DNA of 64,000 bases from Melioribacter sp. (GTDB lineage Bacteria; Bacteroidota; Ignavibacteria; Ignavibacteriales; Melioribacteraceae), in contig DYHW01000001.1 in the NCBI GenBank assembly GCA_020723965.1, forward strand, positions 730,587 through 794,586, given 5' to 3'. The position numbers and the translations under genes are program-made. Below are positions 47,619-57,900 of the stretch, piece after piece; positions within the stretch are counted from its first letter, which is position 1; each line of letters opens with the position of its first letter. Under the pieces are notes generated by a model. That model did no database searches and was not told the DNA's origin. It worked only from the letters and a program-made list of their open reading frames with translations.

Positions 47619-47849
47619 TTAAATCTCTCCCATCCCCTGCAAAATTTTTATGGTCTCTTCTGCGTCCTTCTCATCAATTTTATTCAGAGCAAAGCCGACG
47701 TGAACCAAAACATAATTGCCAATGTGTACATCTTCGAGCCATTGAATACAAACATCTTTTATTACACCGCCGAAATTAACTTTCGCCATTTTTAAGTCTG
47801 GGTTGCTATCATCAATAGAAATAATTTTTCCGGGGACGGCTAAGCACAT
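47619..47849 (-). CDS. hypC: [NiFe]-hydrogenase maturation chaperone HypC
   Basis: A 76-residue chaperone that shuttles the iron group from HypD to the hydrogenase large subunit. It begins MCLAVPGKI with the essential Cys2, then FGGVIKDVCIQW and the typical YVLVHVGFALNKIDEKDA end. Its start overlaps the hypF stop by one base (TAATG). Confidence 0.95.
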   Translation of the reverse strand: MCLAVPGKIISIDDSNPDLKMAKVNFGGVIKDVCIQWLEDVHIGNYVLVHVGFALNKIDEKDAEETIKILQGMGEI

Positions 47850-50206
47850 TATTTCTTCTCCTTATTATTTGAATAAAGTGTACTTTGTTCAATAGTTGGT
47901 GAAATTGTTTCATTCTTGTTTGTTTCTTTTTGTGAAAGGAGATAAACGGCAATTTGCCCAACTGAAATGCCGCCATCATTTGGAGGAATACGCTGATGCC
48001 AATAAACTTTGAAATTATTTTGATTCAATAATTTTATTGTGCGCTCTGTTAAAAATGCATTCTGAAAACAACCGCCACTCAAAACAATTTTTGAAATACC
48101 AACCTTAACGGCAATTGATAAAATCATTTGAGCGAGTGTGTTGTGAAACTTAGAAGAGATTGTTGATGGAAGAACGCCGCTTTGTATTTCTTCTAGAATA
48201 GATTTTATCATCGGACTCCAATCAACAACAAAAATATTTTCGTCATACAAATTGAAAGGATAACATTCGAATACATTTTCACACGCGGCAAATTCAAGCA
48301 TCATAGCGGCTTGTCCTTCGTAATTAGATTTATGACAAATTCCAAGCAGAGAAGAAACGCCGTCAAATATTCTGCCTGCGCTCGAAGTATTCGGTGAATT
48401 TATTTTTTTCTTCAGCATCTCATTCAAGATATTTAACTCGCCAGCCGTAAAATTATCTTTTAGGTGTTGAGGAAGATGATCGGCGAGTGAGTCTTTGAAC
48501 ACTTCATATAATAGCGAAACTGCCGTGCGTTTTGGTTCTTTAATAGCCGTTTCACTACCGGGAAGTAAAAATTTTTTGAATTGTCCAATGTGTTTAAATG
48601 TTTCATCGGTTGATACAAAAAATTCTCCGCCCCAGACTGATTTATCCAAACCATAACCAGTGCCATCCCAAGAAACGCCAAGAACTTCTCCTTCTATCTG
48701 ATTTTCTAATCTACACGCAGCAATGTGTGCAAAGTGATGTTGGACCATCTCAATATTTGCATCTAAAGTTTTAGCAAATCTTGTTGATATATAATGAGGA
48801 TGAAGATCTGCAATTACGCACTCTGGTTCGGCTTTATATAAATTTTTGAAATCGGCTATTGTTTTCTTGAATGCTTTATTTGATTCTTCGGTTGAGAGGT
48901 CTCCAATATGCTGGCTGATGAAAACATTTTTTCCAATTTTTAATGCAATTGTATTCTTAAGATGCCCGCCTACAGCTAAAATAGTTTTTTGCGATTTGCG
49001 AGCTAACTTATCTTGAATTTGGATCGGCAGAGGCGCATAACCTCTTGCGCGCCGCAATATCATTTGTCTGCAATTGATAATTCGAACGATTGAATCGTCA
49101 ACATGCCGAACGATTGGGCGGTTGTGTGTAAGATAGAAATCGGCAATACTTTTTAATCTTGAAAGGGCTTCATACTCATCTATGCAGATCGGCTCTTCAG
49201 ATAAATTTCCGCTTGTTGCAACTATAGGCATAGAAAATTTTTTCATTAAAAGATGATGAAGCGGAGTGTAAGGAAGCATAATTCCAAGCATAGGATTTGA
49301 AAGCGCAACAAATTCAGAAATGTTTTGAGTTTGCCGTTTAGGTTTCCTTTTTAGAAGAACTATCGGCGCTTCAGGTGATAAAAGAGAGCGCTCTTCTTCA
49401 TGGGATAAATTGCAAATCTCTTTTGCTACCGAAAGATTAGGAAACATCAAAGCAAAAGGTTTCTCATCGCGCTTTTTTTTATTGCGAAGGCGTTTTACGG
49501 AATCAGAATTGTTTGCATCAACAATCAGTTGAAATCCCCCGAGTCCCTTCAAAGCTATAATAAAACCTTTTTCAATTTTATCACATGTTTCAAGAAGAGC
49601 TTCATGATTTACTGCTATCACTTCACCGCTATTATTCCACAATTCTAAATTAGGTCCGCAAGCCGGGCATGCAATCGGTTGCGCATGAAATCTTCTATCG
49701 GAAGGATTGTGAAATTCTTTTTTGCATTCACTGCACAACTCAAATTTCTTCATCGAAGTATTCTGCCTGTCGTAAGGAAGTTTTTCAACAATCGAAAAGC
49801 GCGGACCGCAGTGAGTGCAGTTAATGAACGGATAAAGATAACGTCTATCGTTTTGGTCAAATAATTCTCTCAAACAATCACTGCAAACTGCAATATCAGG
49901 CAAGATCAATGTATTTGTGTTTCCGTTAGTATTGCTTTCTTTAATTTCAAAATTTTTGTAACCAACCAGGTCTAAAAAAGAAAATTCAAGACTGGATATG
50001 AACGCAAGAGAAGGTTTTTCTTTTTCTATTTTAGAAAGGAATGTTCTTAGAAGTGTTTCATTGCCTTCAGCTTCAATAAAAACTCCTTCAGGCGAGTTAA
50101 AAACGTAACCATTAAGTGTCAGTTCGGATGCAATGCGATAGATGAATGGTCGAAAGCCGACGCCCTGAACCGCACCTCTCACAATTATGTGAATGCGGGA
50201 ACTCAT
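47849..50206 (-). CDS. hypF: [NiFe]-hydrogenase maturation carbamoyltransferase HypF
   Basis: Makes carbamoyl-adenylate from carbamoyl phosphate and passes the carbamoyl group to HypE. The 785-residue protein has all domains. These are acylphosphatase (RGAVQGVGFRPF), two zinc-finger units (CSDCLREL with CTHCGPRFSIV; CSECKKEF with CPACGP), a YrdC-like domain with FALMFPNLSVA, and a Kae1-like domain with VQHHFAHIAAC. It overlaps hypB by four bases and hypC by one. Confidence 0.96.
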   Translation of the reverse strand: MSSRIHIIVRGAVQGVGFRPFIYRIASELTLNGYVFNSPEGVFIEAEGNETLLRTFLSKIEKEKPSLAFISSLEFSFLDLVGYKNFEIKESNTNGNTNTLILPDIAVCSDCLRELFDQNDRRYLYPFINCTHCGPRFSIVEKLPYDRQNTSMKKFELCSECKKEFHNPSDRRFHAQPIACPACGPNLELWNNSGEVIAVNHEALLETCDKIEKGFIIALKGLGGFQLIVDANNSDSVKRLRNKKKRDEKPFALMFPNLSVAKEICNLSHEEERSLLSPEAPIVLLKRKPKRQTQNISEFVALSNPMLGIMLPYTPLHHLLMKKFSMPIVATSGNLSEEPICIDEYEALSRLKSIADFYLTHNRPIVRHVDDSIVRIINCRQMILRRARGYAPLPIQIQDKLARKSQKTILAVGGHLKNTIALKIGKNVFISQHIGDLSTEESNKAFKKTIADFKNLYKAEPECVIADLHPHYISTRFAKTLDANIEMVQHHFAHIAACRLENQIEGEVLGVSWDGTGYGLDKSVWGGEFFVSTDETFKHIGQFKKFLLPGSETAIKEPKRTAVSLLYEVFKDSLADHLPQHLKDNFTAGELNILNEMLKKKINSPNTSSAGRIFDGVSSLLGICHKSNYEGQAAMMLEFAACENVFECYPFNLYDENIFVVDWSPMIKSILEEIQSGVLPSTISSKFHNTLAQMILSIAVKVGISKIVLSGGCFQNAFLTERTIKLLNQNNFKVYWHQRIPPNDGGISVGQIAVYLLSQKETNKNETISPTIEQSTLYSNNKEKK

Positions 50207-50856
50207 CTACTTTTTACTATTGATTCTAACCACTCAATCCATTTATCAATGCCTTCATCTGTAGTGCAGGAAGTCTGGAAGATTTTTAGTGAAGGATTGA
50301 TTGCGAGAGCATTTCGCTTAAGCTGTTCGATAGAACAGTTAACGTAGGGAAGCAGATCAATTTTATTTATTATTAGCGCCGATGAGTTTCTGAACATTGC
50401 CGGATATTTTAAGGGTTTGTCATCTCCTTCTGTTGTGCTGGCAATTACTACTTTTATATCCTCGCCTAAATCGTAAGTAGCAGGGCAGACAAGATTGCCG
50501 ACATTTTCGATGATCAGCAGCTCTGTATCGTTATCAGAAAACTTTTCAAAAGCATCTCGAACAAGATTTGCCTCTAAGTGACAAGCGCCGCTGGTTATAA
50601 TTTGCACAACAGGAACATTAAATGCTTCAACTCTTTTTGCATCCAAGTCGGTTTGAACGTCCCCTTCTATCACCGCAATTTTAATTTTGCTCTTTGATTT
50701 TGCTATTGTTCTTTCAACAAGACTGGTTTTCCCGGAACCTGGAGAACTGACAAGATTCATCGTGAAAATATTTCTCTCCTTAAATTTTTTTCTATTTGCT
50801 GCTGCTATAGCTTCATTCTTTTCAAGAACTTTTCGTTCAATTGTTATGATGCTCAT
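50203..50856 (-). CDS. hypB: Hydrogenase nickel incorporation GTPase HypB
   Basis: Inserts nickel with HypA, driven by GTP. The 217-residue SIMIBI GTPase has P-loop SSPGSGKTS, the nickel-region SGACHLEA, ENVGNLVCPA and NKIDLL. It lacks the N-terminal cysteine or histidine-rich nickel-storage stretch of some HypB proteins. A separate histidine-rich protein, the permease at 51388, is encoded next door. It overlaps hypA and hypF by four bases each. Confidence 0.95.
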   Translation of the reverse strand: MSIITIERKVLEKNEAIAAANRKKFKERNIFTMNLVSSPGSGKTSLVERTIAKSKSKIKIAVIEGDVQTDLDAKRVEAFNVPVVQIITSGACHLEANLVRDAFEKFSDNDTELLIIENVGNLVCPATYDLGEDIKVVIASTTEGDDKPLKYPAMFRNSSALIINKIDLLPYVNCSIEQLKRNALAINPSLKIFQTSCTTDEGIDKWIEWLESIVKSR

Positions 50857-51203
50857 TCTTCCTCCTCTAATTCAATTTCTTCAACAGTTAATTCGGAACC
50901 GGAGACCAATTTGATTTGTGCAGAGCCGCACGCCGGGCAAGTGAATGAATAGGGTTCAATATTATTTTTGCTTTTACATTGGTCGCAGATAATCTCTAAA
51001 GCAACTTCTTCTATTTTGAGTTTTACGTTTGTGTATGAAGTTGATTGAATTATAGCGTCAAAACAAAATGATAATGAATCGGGGAGGATATTACTGAACC
51101 TGCCAACTTTTACTTTTATGTTTTTTACCAAATGTTTTTTATCATCTGCAACATATTGGTTTACAATTTCTATTATTTCGTTAGCCATTGAAAGTTCATG
51201 CAT
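50853..51203 (-). CDS. hypA: Hydrogenase nickel metallochaperone HypA
   Basis: Delivers nickel to the hydrogenase with HypB. From the ATG at 51203 the 116-residue protein begins MHELSMA, where the N-terminal Met-His-Glu binds nickel. It carries a zinc site with two CX2C pairs (CDQC and CPAC). An upstream start at 51242 would bury the nickel-binding N-terminus and is rejected. First gene of hypABFCDE. Confidence 0.94.
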   Translation of the reverse strand: MHELSMANEIIEIVNQYVADDKKHLVKNIKVKVGRFSNILPDSLSFCFDAIIQSTSYTNVKLKIEEVALEIICDQCKSKNNIEPYSFTCPACGSAQIKLVSGSELTVEEIELEEEE

Positions 51204-51251
51204 CTGCTGGATAACCTTATGTTTTGTTTGGTATCCCTTCATAGAAAAATA

Positions 51252-51265
51252 TACTAAATTTAGTA
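51252..51265. promoter_or_regulatory. Perfect palindrome in the hypA / permease divergent promoter region
   Basis: TACTAAATTTAGTA is a 14-base perfect palindrome about 50 bases before hypA and 120 before the divergent permease. Its position suits an operator controlling one or both units. It does not match the GTATGA-N16-TCATAC form known for NikR. No regulator gene lies nearby. Confidence 0.4.
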
Positions 51266-51387
51266 CGTAAGAAGCTATTAAAATATTTCGATCGAGAAAA
51301 AAAAGAATTCGGACTTTTGTAAAATTTTATAACGTGCATTCAAAATAATTTATATATTTCTTCCGAAGGAAATTATGAGGCAGCCTG

Positions 51388-52104
51388 ATGGATACTGAAC
51401 TAAGTGTTCTTTTAATAACAGCGGCATCAGTAGGATTTCTTCATACCGTTCTTGGACCCGATCATTATCTTCCATTCATAGCGATGGCGCGCGCGTTAAA
51501 GTGGAGTACTGTTAAAACAGTATGGATAACAATAGCTTGTGGAATAGGACATGTTTCTAGTTCTGTTCTAATCGGACTTCTTGGAGTATCGCTTGGCTGG
51601 GCAATAACAATATTTGAAGCAATTGATTCGGTGAGAGGCGAAATTGCATCGTGGTTTTTGATCAGTTTTGGTTTGTTCTTTTTGCTTTGGGGATTAAAAC
51701 GATTATATAAACACAAACCTCACGTTCATTCCCACATACATGAAAATGGTAATGTTCACGCGCATCAACATACGCATATAGATTCACACACACATATCCA
51801 TCAAAAAGAAACTACGGTAAAACTTACACCGTGGATACTCTTCACTATTTTTGTTTTTGGACCGTGCGAAACTTTAGTGCCGATTTTAATTTATCCGGCA
51901 TCTCAAAAAAGTTTAATGGGAATTGTTTTAATCACTTTAGTATTCGCTTTATTTACTATAGGAACAATGTTGGCAATTGTATTGGCATCCTTGTATGGGA
52001 TAAAGTTTATTCCAATAAGAAAGAACTTTGAAAAGTATTCTTTCGCCGTAGCTGGGGCTGTAATTTTATTTAGCGGACTGGCAGTAAAGTTTCTCGGTCT
52101 TTAG
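51388..52104 (+). CDS. Probable nickel permease with histidine-rich loop (HupE/UreH-like)
   Basis: A 238-residue membrane protein with about six helices. The first helix carries H19-TVLG-P-D25-H26, an HX3GXDH pattern like the metal signature of HupE/UreJ and related UreH/NiCoT-type nickel carriers. Between helices 3 and 4 lies a loop with twelve histidines in about 33 residues (HVHSHIHENG and following), fit for metal binding. GPCETLVPIL opens the second half. It is divergent from hypABFCDE, whose products use nickel, which supports nickel uptake. Cobalt or efflux roles cannot be excluded. GAGG lies seven bases before the ATG. Confidence 0.78.
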   Translation: MDTELSVLLITAASVGFLHTVLGPDHYLPFIAMARALKWSTVKTVWITIACGIGHVSSSVLIGLLGVSLGWAITIFEAIDSVRGEIASWFLISFGLFFLLWGLKRLYKHKPHVHSHIHENGNVHAHQHTHIDSHTHIHQKETTVKLTPWILFTIFVFGPCETLVPILIYPASQKSLMGIVLITLVFALFTIGTMLAIVLASLYGIKFIPIRKNFEKYSFAVAGAVILFSGLAVKFLGL

Positions 52105-52516
52105 ATAATTCTCTCCTCATTCTCCTTTCATAGACATTCAATTATTCATTGAAGTCGGCAATGCGTATTTTAAAAACTCATGCAATGCAGACTCAATAAG
52201 TCAAAGGGAAAAATTTCTTATTCTTAACCACGTTTATAATCTTGTATATTAAAAACGAGTTAGTAAATTTGTAATGTGCCTTATGAAAATGAAAGAGCGT
52301 GGATTAAGACAAAGAATAAGAGACATGAAGATTTAAAAATCTTGTTCGTGATCTGTTCATGTTCTTGCTTGAAACACAAGACCACGATTATGAATAAGAG
52401 TTAGAGTAAAACTGATTTTTATCTTTTGCATTTAGCAAGAAACTAAGACAGGCAAGGAAAATTGCAACGGATGTGCAAGAGAGTTAACTAATTGCCGCTG
52501 CCCCAAGGAAATATTC
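52105..52516. other. Intergenic region before the P-type ATPase, with in-frame cysteine-rich codons
   Basis: About 410 bases without a normal gene. In the last 81 bases (52436-52516) the ATPase frame is open and encodes a segment containing CNGCARELTNCRC, four cysteines in twelve residues, but without any ATG, GTG or TTG. Upstream parts contain loosely repeated words (AAGACATGAAGATTTAAAAATCTTG and similar parts near 52310-52400) that may be a decayed repeat. AAGGAA at 52505-52510 is the ribosome site of the ATPase. Confidence 0.4.
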
Positions 52517-54619
52517 ATGAAGAAATATCAACTCAAAAATATTGACTGCGCCTCTTGCGCGGCTAACATAGAGCAAAATCTATCTAAGATGGAAACCGTA
52601 AAATTTGTCTCGCTCAATTTTGCCAATTCAACTTTGTTGATTGATACTGAAAATATTGAAGCAGTGCACGCAAAAATAAAAGACGTTGAGCCGCAAGTTG
52701 ATATAGAAGAAATCCATGATGGAAAATTAGTATTCGACAAAAAAGAAATTTTTGAAAACAAGGAGGAATTGTTTAGAATATTGCTGGTCATTGTTCTGCT
52801 CGTTGGCGGAATTATTTTTGAAAATGCGTTACACAACACACCATATAGAATAGCAGAGTATTTGGTTTTTCTTTCGGGCTACCTGATGAGCGGCTGGGGG
52901 GTAATTGTAAGCGCAGTAAAAAATTTATTTAAAGGAAAAGTTTTCAACGAGCATTTTCTTATGACCGTTGCAACAACCGGCGCAATCTTAATTGATGAAA
53001 TGCCGGAAGCTGTTGCAGTGATGCTTTTCTACATTGTAGGCGAGTTATTCCAAAACATTGCTGTTAATCGTTCCAGAAGATCAATAAAATCTTTATTGGA
53101 AATTAGACCGGATTACGCCAACGTAAAAATAAACGGCGAAACAAAAAGAGTATTGCCGACTGAAGTTGAGCCGGGACAAATAATAATAGTAAAGCCCGGA
53201 GAGAAAATTCCGCTTGATGGAAATATTATTGATGGTAATTCTTTTGTCGATACTTCAGCTCTTACAGGCGAATCGGTTCCAAGAGCAGTTAAAGTTAGCG
53301 AAACAGTTTTAGCGGGGATGATCAACAAATCCGGCTTGCTAACAATAAGCGTTACAAAAAAATTCGGCGAATCGTCTATTTCGAAAATTTTGGAATTGGT
53401 AGAAACCGCAAGCAGTAAAAAAGCAGAAACAGAAAGATTTATGACAACTTTTGCAAGATACTATACGCCGGTTATTGTGTTTGCAGCGTTACTACTCGCT
53501 GTTATACCGCCGTTGGTTTTTGCCGGTCAAACTTTTACTGATTGGATCTATAGAGCGTTAGTTGTGTTGGTTATTTCTTGTCCTTGTGCTTTAGTAATAA
53601 GTATTCCGCTCGGATACTTCGGCGGAATTGGAGGAGCTTCTCGCAGAGGTATCTTGGTAAAAGGATCGAACTATTTAGATGCTCTAACAAAAGTTAAGAC
53701 AATTGTTTTTGATAAAACTGGAACGCTGACCAAAGGTGAATTCAAAGTTGCTGATGTTGTAGTAAAAAACGGATTTAAAAAAGATGAACTGTTAAAGTTT
53801 GCCGCTTATGCGGAATCTCATTCAAATCATCCTATCGCTAAATCTATTATTGAAGCTTATGGAAAACTTGTGCCTCCGGAAAATATTGACGAATCATCTT
53901 TATTCGATGTTCAAGAAATTGGCGGAATAGGAATTAGAGCAAATGTTAATGGAAAGAAGATCATTATTGGCAACGACAAACTTCTTCACTTAGAAAATAT
54001 TGATCACGAACAATGTGAAATTGAGGGGACAGTAGTTCATATTGCCGTTGACGGAATTTATGCCGGCTATATAATTATTTCAGATACGCTGAAAGATGAT
54101 GCGAAAGAAACTATAAGCGCATTGAAAAAGAAAAATATCAAAACAATTATGTTAACAGGCGATAACAAAACCGCCGCCGAAATTTTTGCCCAAAAATTAG
54201 GAATAGATGAATATTACTATGAGCTGCTGCCAGAAGAAAAAGTGAATCATATCGATAAAATTATTCAATCATCGCCGAAAGGAAATAAGGTTGCTTTTGT
54301 TGGCGATGGTATAAACGATGCTCCTGTTATTGCACGTGCTGATGTGGGAATTGCTATGGGAGCTTTGGGTTCAGATGCAGCAGTTGAAACTGCAGATGTT
54401 GTGTTGATGACAGATTTGCCATCAAAAGTTGTAACTGCAATTGAAGTGGCAAAGAAAACAAGAAAAATTGTTTGGCAAAATATCGGTTTTGCATTGGGCG
54501 TAAAATTATTTTTTATAACTCTTGGCACCTTAGGAATAGCTTCAATGTGGGAGGCAGTTTTTGGAGATATGGGGGTTGCTGTGTTGGCTATCTTAAATGC
54601 AATGAGAGTTCTAAAATGA
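52517..54619 (+). CDS. Heavy-metal-translocating P1B-type ATPase (Zn/Cd/Pb-like)
   Basis: A 700-residue metal exporter. The N-terminal HMA domain has the CASC site at Cys11/Cys14. Eight helices include the CPC motif Cys355-Pro-Cys357. The phosphorylated aspartate is Asp399 in DKTGTLTKG, with the HP motif in ESHSNHPIAKS and GDGINDAP at the hinge. The last helix has an Asp in FGDMGVAVLAILNAMRVL, which together with CPC is typical of zinc/cadmium/lead (ZntA-like) members rather than copper. No ArsR- or MerR-type regulator is adjacent. Its closeness to the nickel genes may be coincidence. Confidence 0.9.
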   Translation: MKKYQLKNIDCASCAANIEQNLSKMETVKFVSLNFANSTLLIDTENIEAVHAKIKDVEPQVDIEEIHDGKLVFDKKEIFENKEELFRILLVIVLLVGGIIFENALHNTPYRIAEYLVFLSGYLMSGWGVIVSAVKNLFKGKVFNEHFLMTVATTGAILIDEMPEAVAVMLFYIVGELFQNIAVNRSRRSIKSLLEIRPDYANVKINGETKRVLPTEVEPGQIIIVKPGEKIPLDGNIIDGNSFVDTSALTGESVPRAVKVSETVLAGMINKSGLLTISVTKKFGESSISKILELVETASSKKAETERFMTTFARYYTPVIVFAALLLAVIPPLVFAGQTFTDWIYRALVVLVISCPCALVISIPLGYFGGIGGASRRGILVKGSNYLDALTKVKTIVFDKTGTLTKGEFKVADVVVKNGFKKDELLKFAAYAESHSNHPIAKSIIEAYGKLVPPENIDESSLFDVQEIGGIGIRANVNGKKIIIGNDKLLHLENIDHEQCEIEGTVVHIAVDGIYAGYIIISDTLKDDAKETISALKKKNIKTIMLTGDNKTAAEIFAQKLGIDEYYYELLPEEKVNHIDKIIQSSPKGNKVAFVGDGINDAPVIARADVGIAMGALGSDAAVETADVVLMTDLPSKVVTAIEVAKKTRKIVWQNIGFALGVKLFFITLGTLGIASMWEAVFGDMGVAVLAILNAMRVLK

Positions 54620-54902
54620 TTCTTCAGCATACTCTTCACGAATTATTGAAGATTATCTATAATGGTGTCTTTATTTTATCCAATCGAATCTCTATTATTG
54701 CTACAGCAAATCTTTAAATTTCTTAAAAATAAGATTACAAGCCCGCTGAATTCTAAGTAATAAAAGAATCTGTTCTAAATAAATTGAAGATTCGAAAAAT
54801 AATGTAAAATAATAGGTCAAATTACTCTATTGAATGGCAAGATAATTGCTCGAAGAGCTGTTTAGTTTGGAAATAACAATTCAATATAATATAGAGGAAT
54901 AA

Positions 54903-57900
54903 ATGGAAAGAAGAAAAGTAACTATTGACGGCAATGAAGCAGCCGCGCATGTTGCGTATCGTGTAAGCGAAGTGATTGCAATCTACCCAATTACTCCCTC
55001 ATCTCCTATGGGTGAATTGTCTGATGCTTGGTCTGCTATGCGTGTAAAAAATATTTGGGGAACGGTACCTAATGTAGTTGAAATGCAGAGTGAAGGTGGC
55101 GCGGCAGGTGCTGTACACGGCTCACTTCAAACTGGCGCACTGACTACAACATTTACTGCATCGCAAGGTCTGTTCTTGATGATTCCCAATATGTATAAAA
55201 TTGCTGGAGAGTTAACGCCGGCAGTTTTTCATGTAAGTGCGCGTTCAATTGCTGCTGCGGCGCTTTCAATTTTTGGAGATCATAGCGACGTGATGTCTAC
55301 ACGTCAAACAGGTTTTGGTTTGATCGCTTCTAATTCTGTTCAAGAAGTTATGGATACCGCTCTTATAGCACACAAAGCTTCGATAGAATCAAGGATCCCT
55401 TTCGTGCATTTTTTTGACGGCTTCAGAACTTCTCATGAAGTTATGAAAATTGAAGAGCTGACCGATGATGATATCCGAGCAATGATGGATGATGAAAAAG
55501 TGAAAGAGTTTAAAGAAAGAGCGCTTAGTCCAGATCATCCCGTTATTCGTGGAACTGCGCAGAATCCGGATGTTTATTTTCAAGGGAGAGAAACAGTCAA
55601 CAAATTTTATGATGTATGCCCTGGTATTGTTCAAAATGCGATGAGCCAGTTTGCTAAAATAACCGGACGCCAGTACAATTTATTTGATTACTATGGCGCG
55701 CCCGATGCTAAACGTGTTGTTATTTTGATGGGCTCTGGAGCTGAAACTGCTGAAGAAACTGTTGAATATATGACTCAAAGAATGGAAGAGAAGGTGGGTA
55801 TAATTAAAGTAAGATTATACAGACCATTTTCTGCTGAACATTTTATTGCAGCAATTCCAAAAACAGTAGAAAAAATTTCTGTGCTCGATAGAACTAAAGA
55901 ACCTGGCGCTCTTGGCGAACCTTTATATCTTGATGTTGTTACCGCAATTTCTGAAGCTATGGCTTCTAACAATCCTCCTTTTGAAAAAATGCCAAAAATT
56001 GTTGGCGGAAGATATGGCCTGTCGTCAAAAGAATTTACGCCTGCAATGGTGAAGGCAGTTTTCGATAATTTGAAAAAAGATGAACCGAAAAATCATTTCA
56101 CTATTGGTATTGATGATGATGTAACATTTAGAAGTCTTCAGTATGATCCAAGCTTTATGACCGAAGGCGATGAAGTTGTTCGTTGTTTATTCTACGGCTT
56201 AGGTGCAGATGGAACTGTTGGCGCTAATAAAAATTCTATCAAGATTATAGGCGAAGAGACGGAAAATTTTGCTCAAGGTTATTTTGTTTACGATTCGAAA
56301 AAATCCGGTTCAACTACGGTTTCTCATTTACGATTCGGCAAGAAACCTATTCGTTCTACATATTTAATTCAAACGGCAAAATTTGTTGGTTGCCATACAT
56401 TTGGTCTTATGGAAAAATTTGACGTTCTCGGAAATATTGAACAAGGCGGAACATTCTTGCTCAACAGTCCTTATCCCACAGATGACACATGGGACCAATT
56501 ACCAAGAAAAGTTCAGCAACAGATCATCGACAAAAAACTTAACTTTTATGTTATAGATGGTTATGCAGTTGCAAACAAGACCGGCATGGGAAGCCGCGTC
56601 AATACAATTATGCAAACCTGCTTCTTTGCTATTTCTGGTATTCTTCCAAAAGAAGAAGCGATTGGTCAGATTAAACAAACAATTTATAAAACCTACGGCG
56701 CCAAAGGGGAAGAGATAGTTAAACAAAATTATGAAGCTGTTGATCAGACACTCGAGAATCTGTTCAAAATTGATGTGCCAAAAACTGCAGTAAGTTCCAT
56801 CGAAATTCCTCCAATAGTTTCGGCAAATGCGCCCGATTATGTCCGCAATGTGCTTGGTAAGATTATGGAAGGAAAAGGAGATGAAGTTAAAGTGAGCGAA
56901 ATGCCGATTGATGGAACTTTTCCTACTACAACAACTAAATGGGAAAAGAGAAACATAGCGCTCGAAGTTCCGGCTTGGGATGCGGATATATGTATCCAAT
57001 GTGGTAAATGTGCAATGGTTTGTCCGCACGCTTCTATTCGTATAAAAGTATATGATAAAAAATATATTGAGAATAAACCGGAAACGTTCAAATGGATGGA
57101 AGCTAAGGGGAAAGAATTTCCTGAAGGCTTTGCATACACAATTCAAGTAGCAGTTGAAGACTGCACCGGATGCGAATTGTGCGTTGAAGTTTGTCCAGTT
57201 AAGAATAAAAAAGAAACGCGCCTTAAAGCGCTAAACATGGTTCCTCAAATTCCAATTCGTGAAAAAGAAAGAGCAAATTTCGATTATTTTCTTGAATTGC
57301 CCGAAATTGATAGGCGGCTTGTAAACACAAGTCTAATTAAGAGCAGCCAATTGCTTGAACCTTTGTTTGAATTTTCCGGCGCTTGTTCCGGCTGCGGTGA
57401 AACGCCATACGTAAAACTTGTTTCGCAGTTGTTTGGCGATAGAACTATTGTTGCAAATGCAACGGGATGTTCTTCAATTTATGGCGGAAATCTGCCAACT
57501 ACTCCATGGGCAAAAAATAAAGATGGACGCGGTCCTGCTTGGTCTAATTCATTGTTCGAAGATAATGCAGAATTCGGAATGGGGATGCGATTATCGATAG
57601 ATAAACAGAACGAATTTGCGAAAGAATTGCTTGTTAAGTTGTCTGATGAAGTTGGTAAAGATTTAGTTGATGCAATTCTAAATGCAAATCAAAAAGATGA
57701 AGCGGGAATTTATGATCAAAGAGAACGTATAGTAGAATTGAAGTCTAAACTTGAAAAGATAAATTCAAAAGAAGCTAATAAATTATTAGAAATTGTTGAT
57801 TACCTCGTTAAGAAATCTGTTTGGATTATAGGCGGTGATGGCTGGGCGTATGATATCGGCTATGGCGGACTTGATCATGTATTAGCTTCAGGTAGAAACG

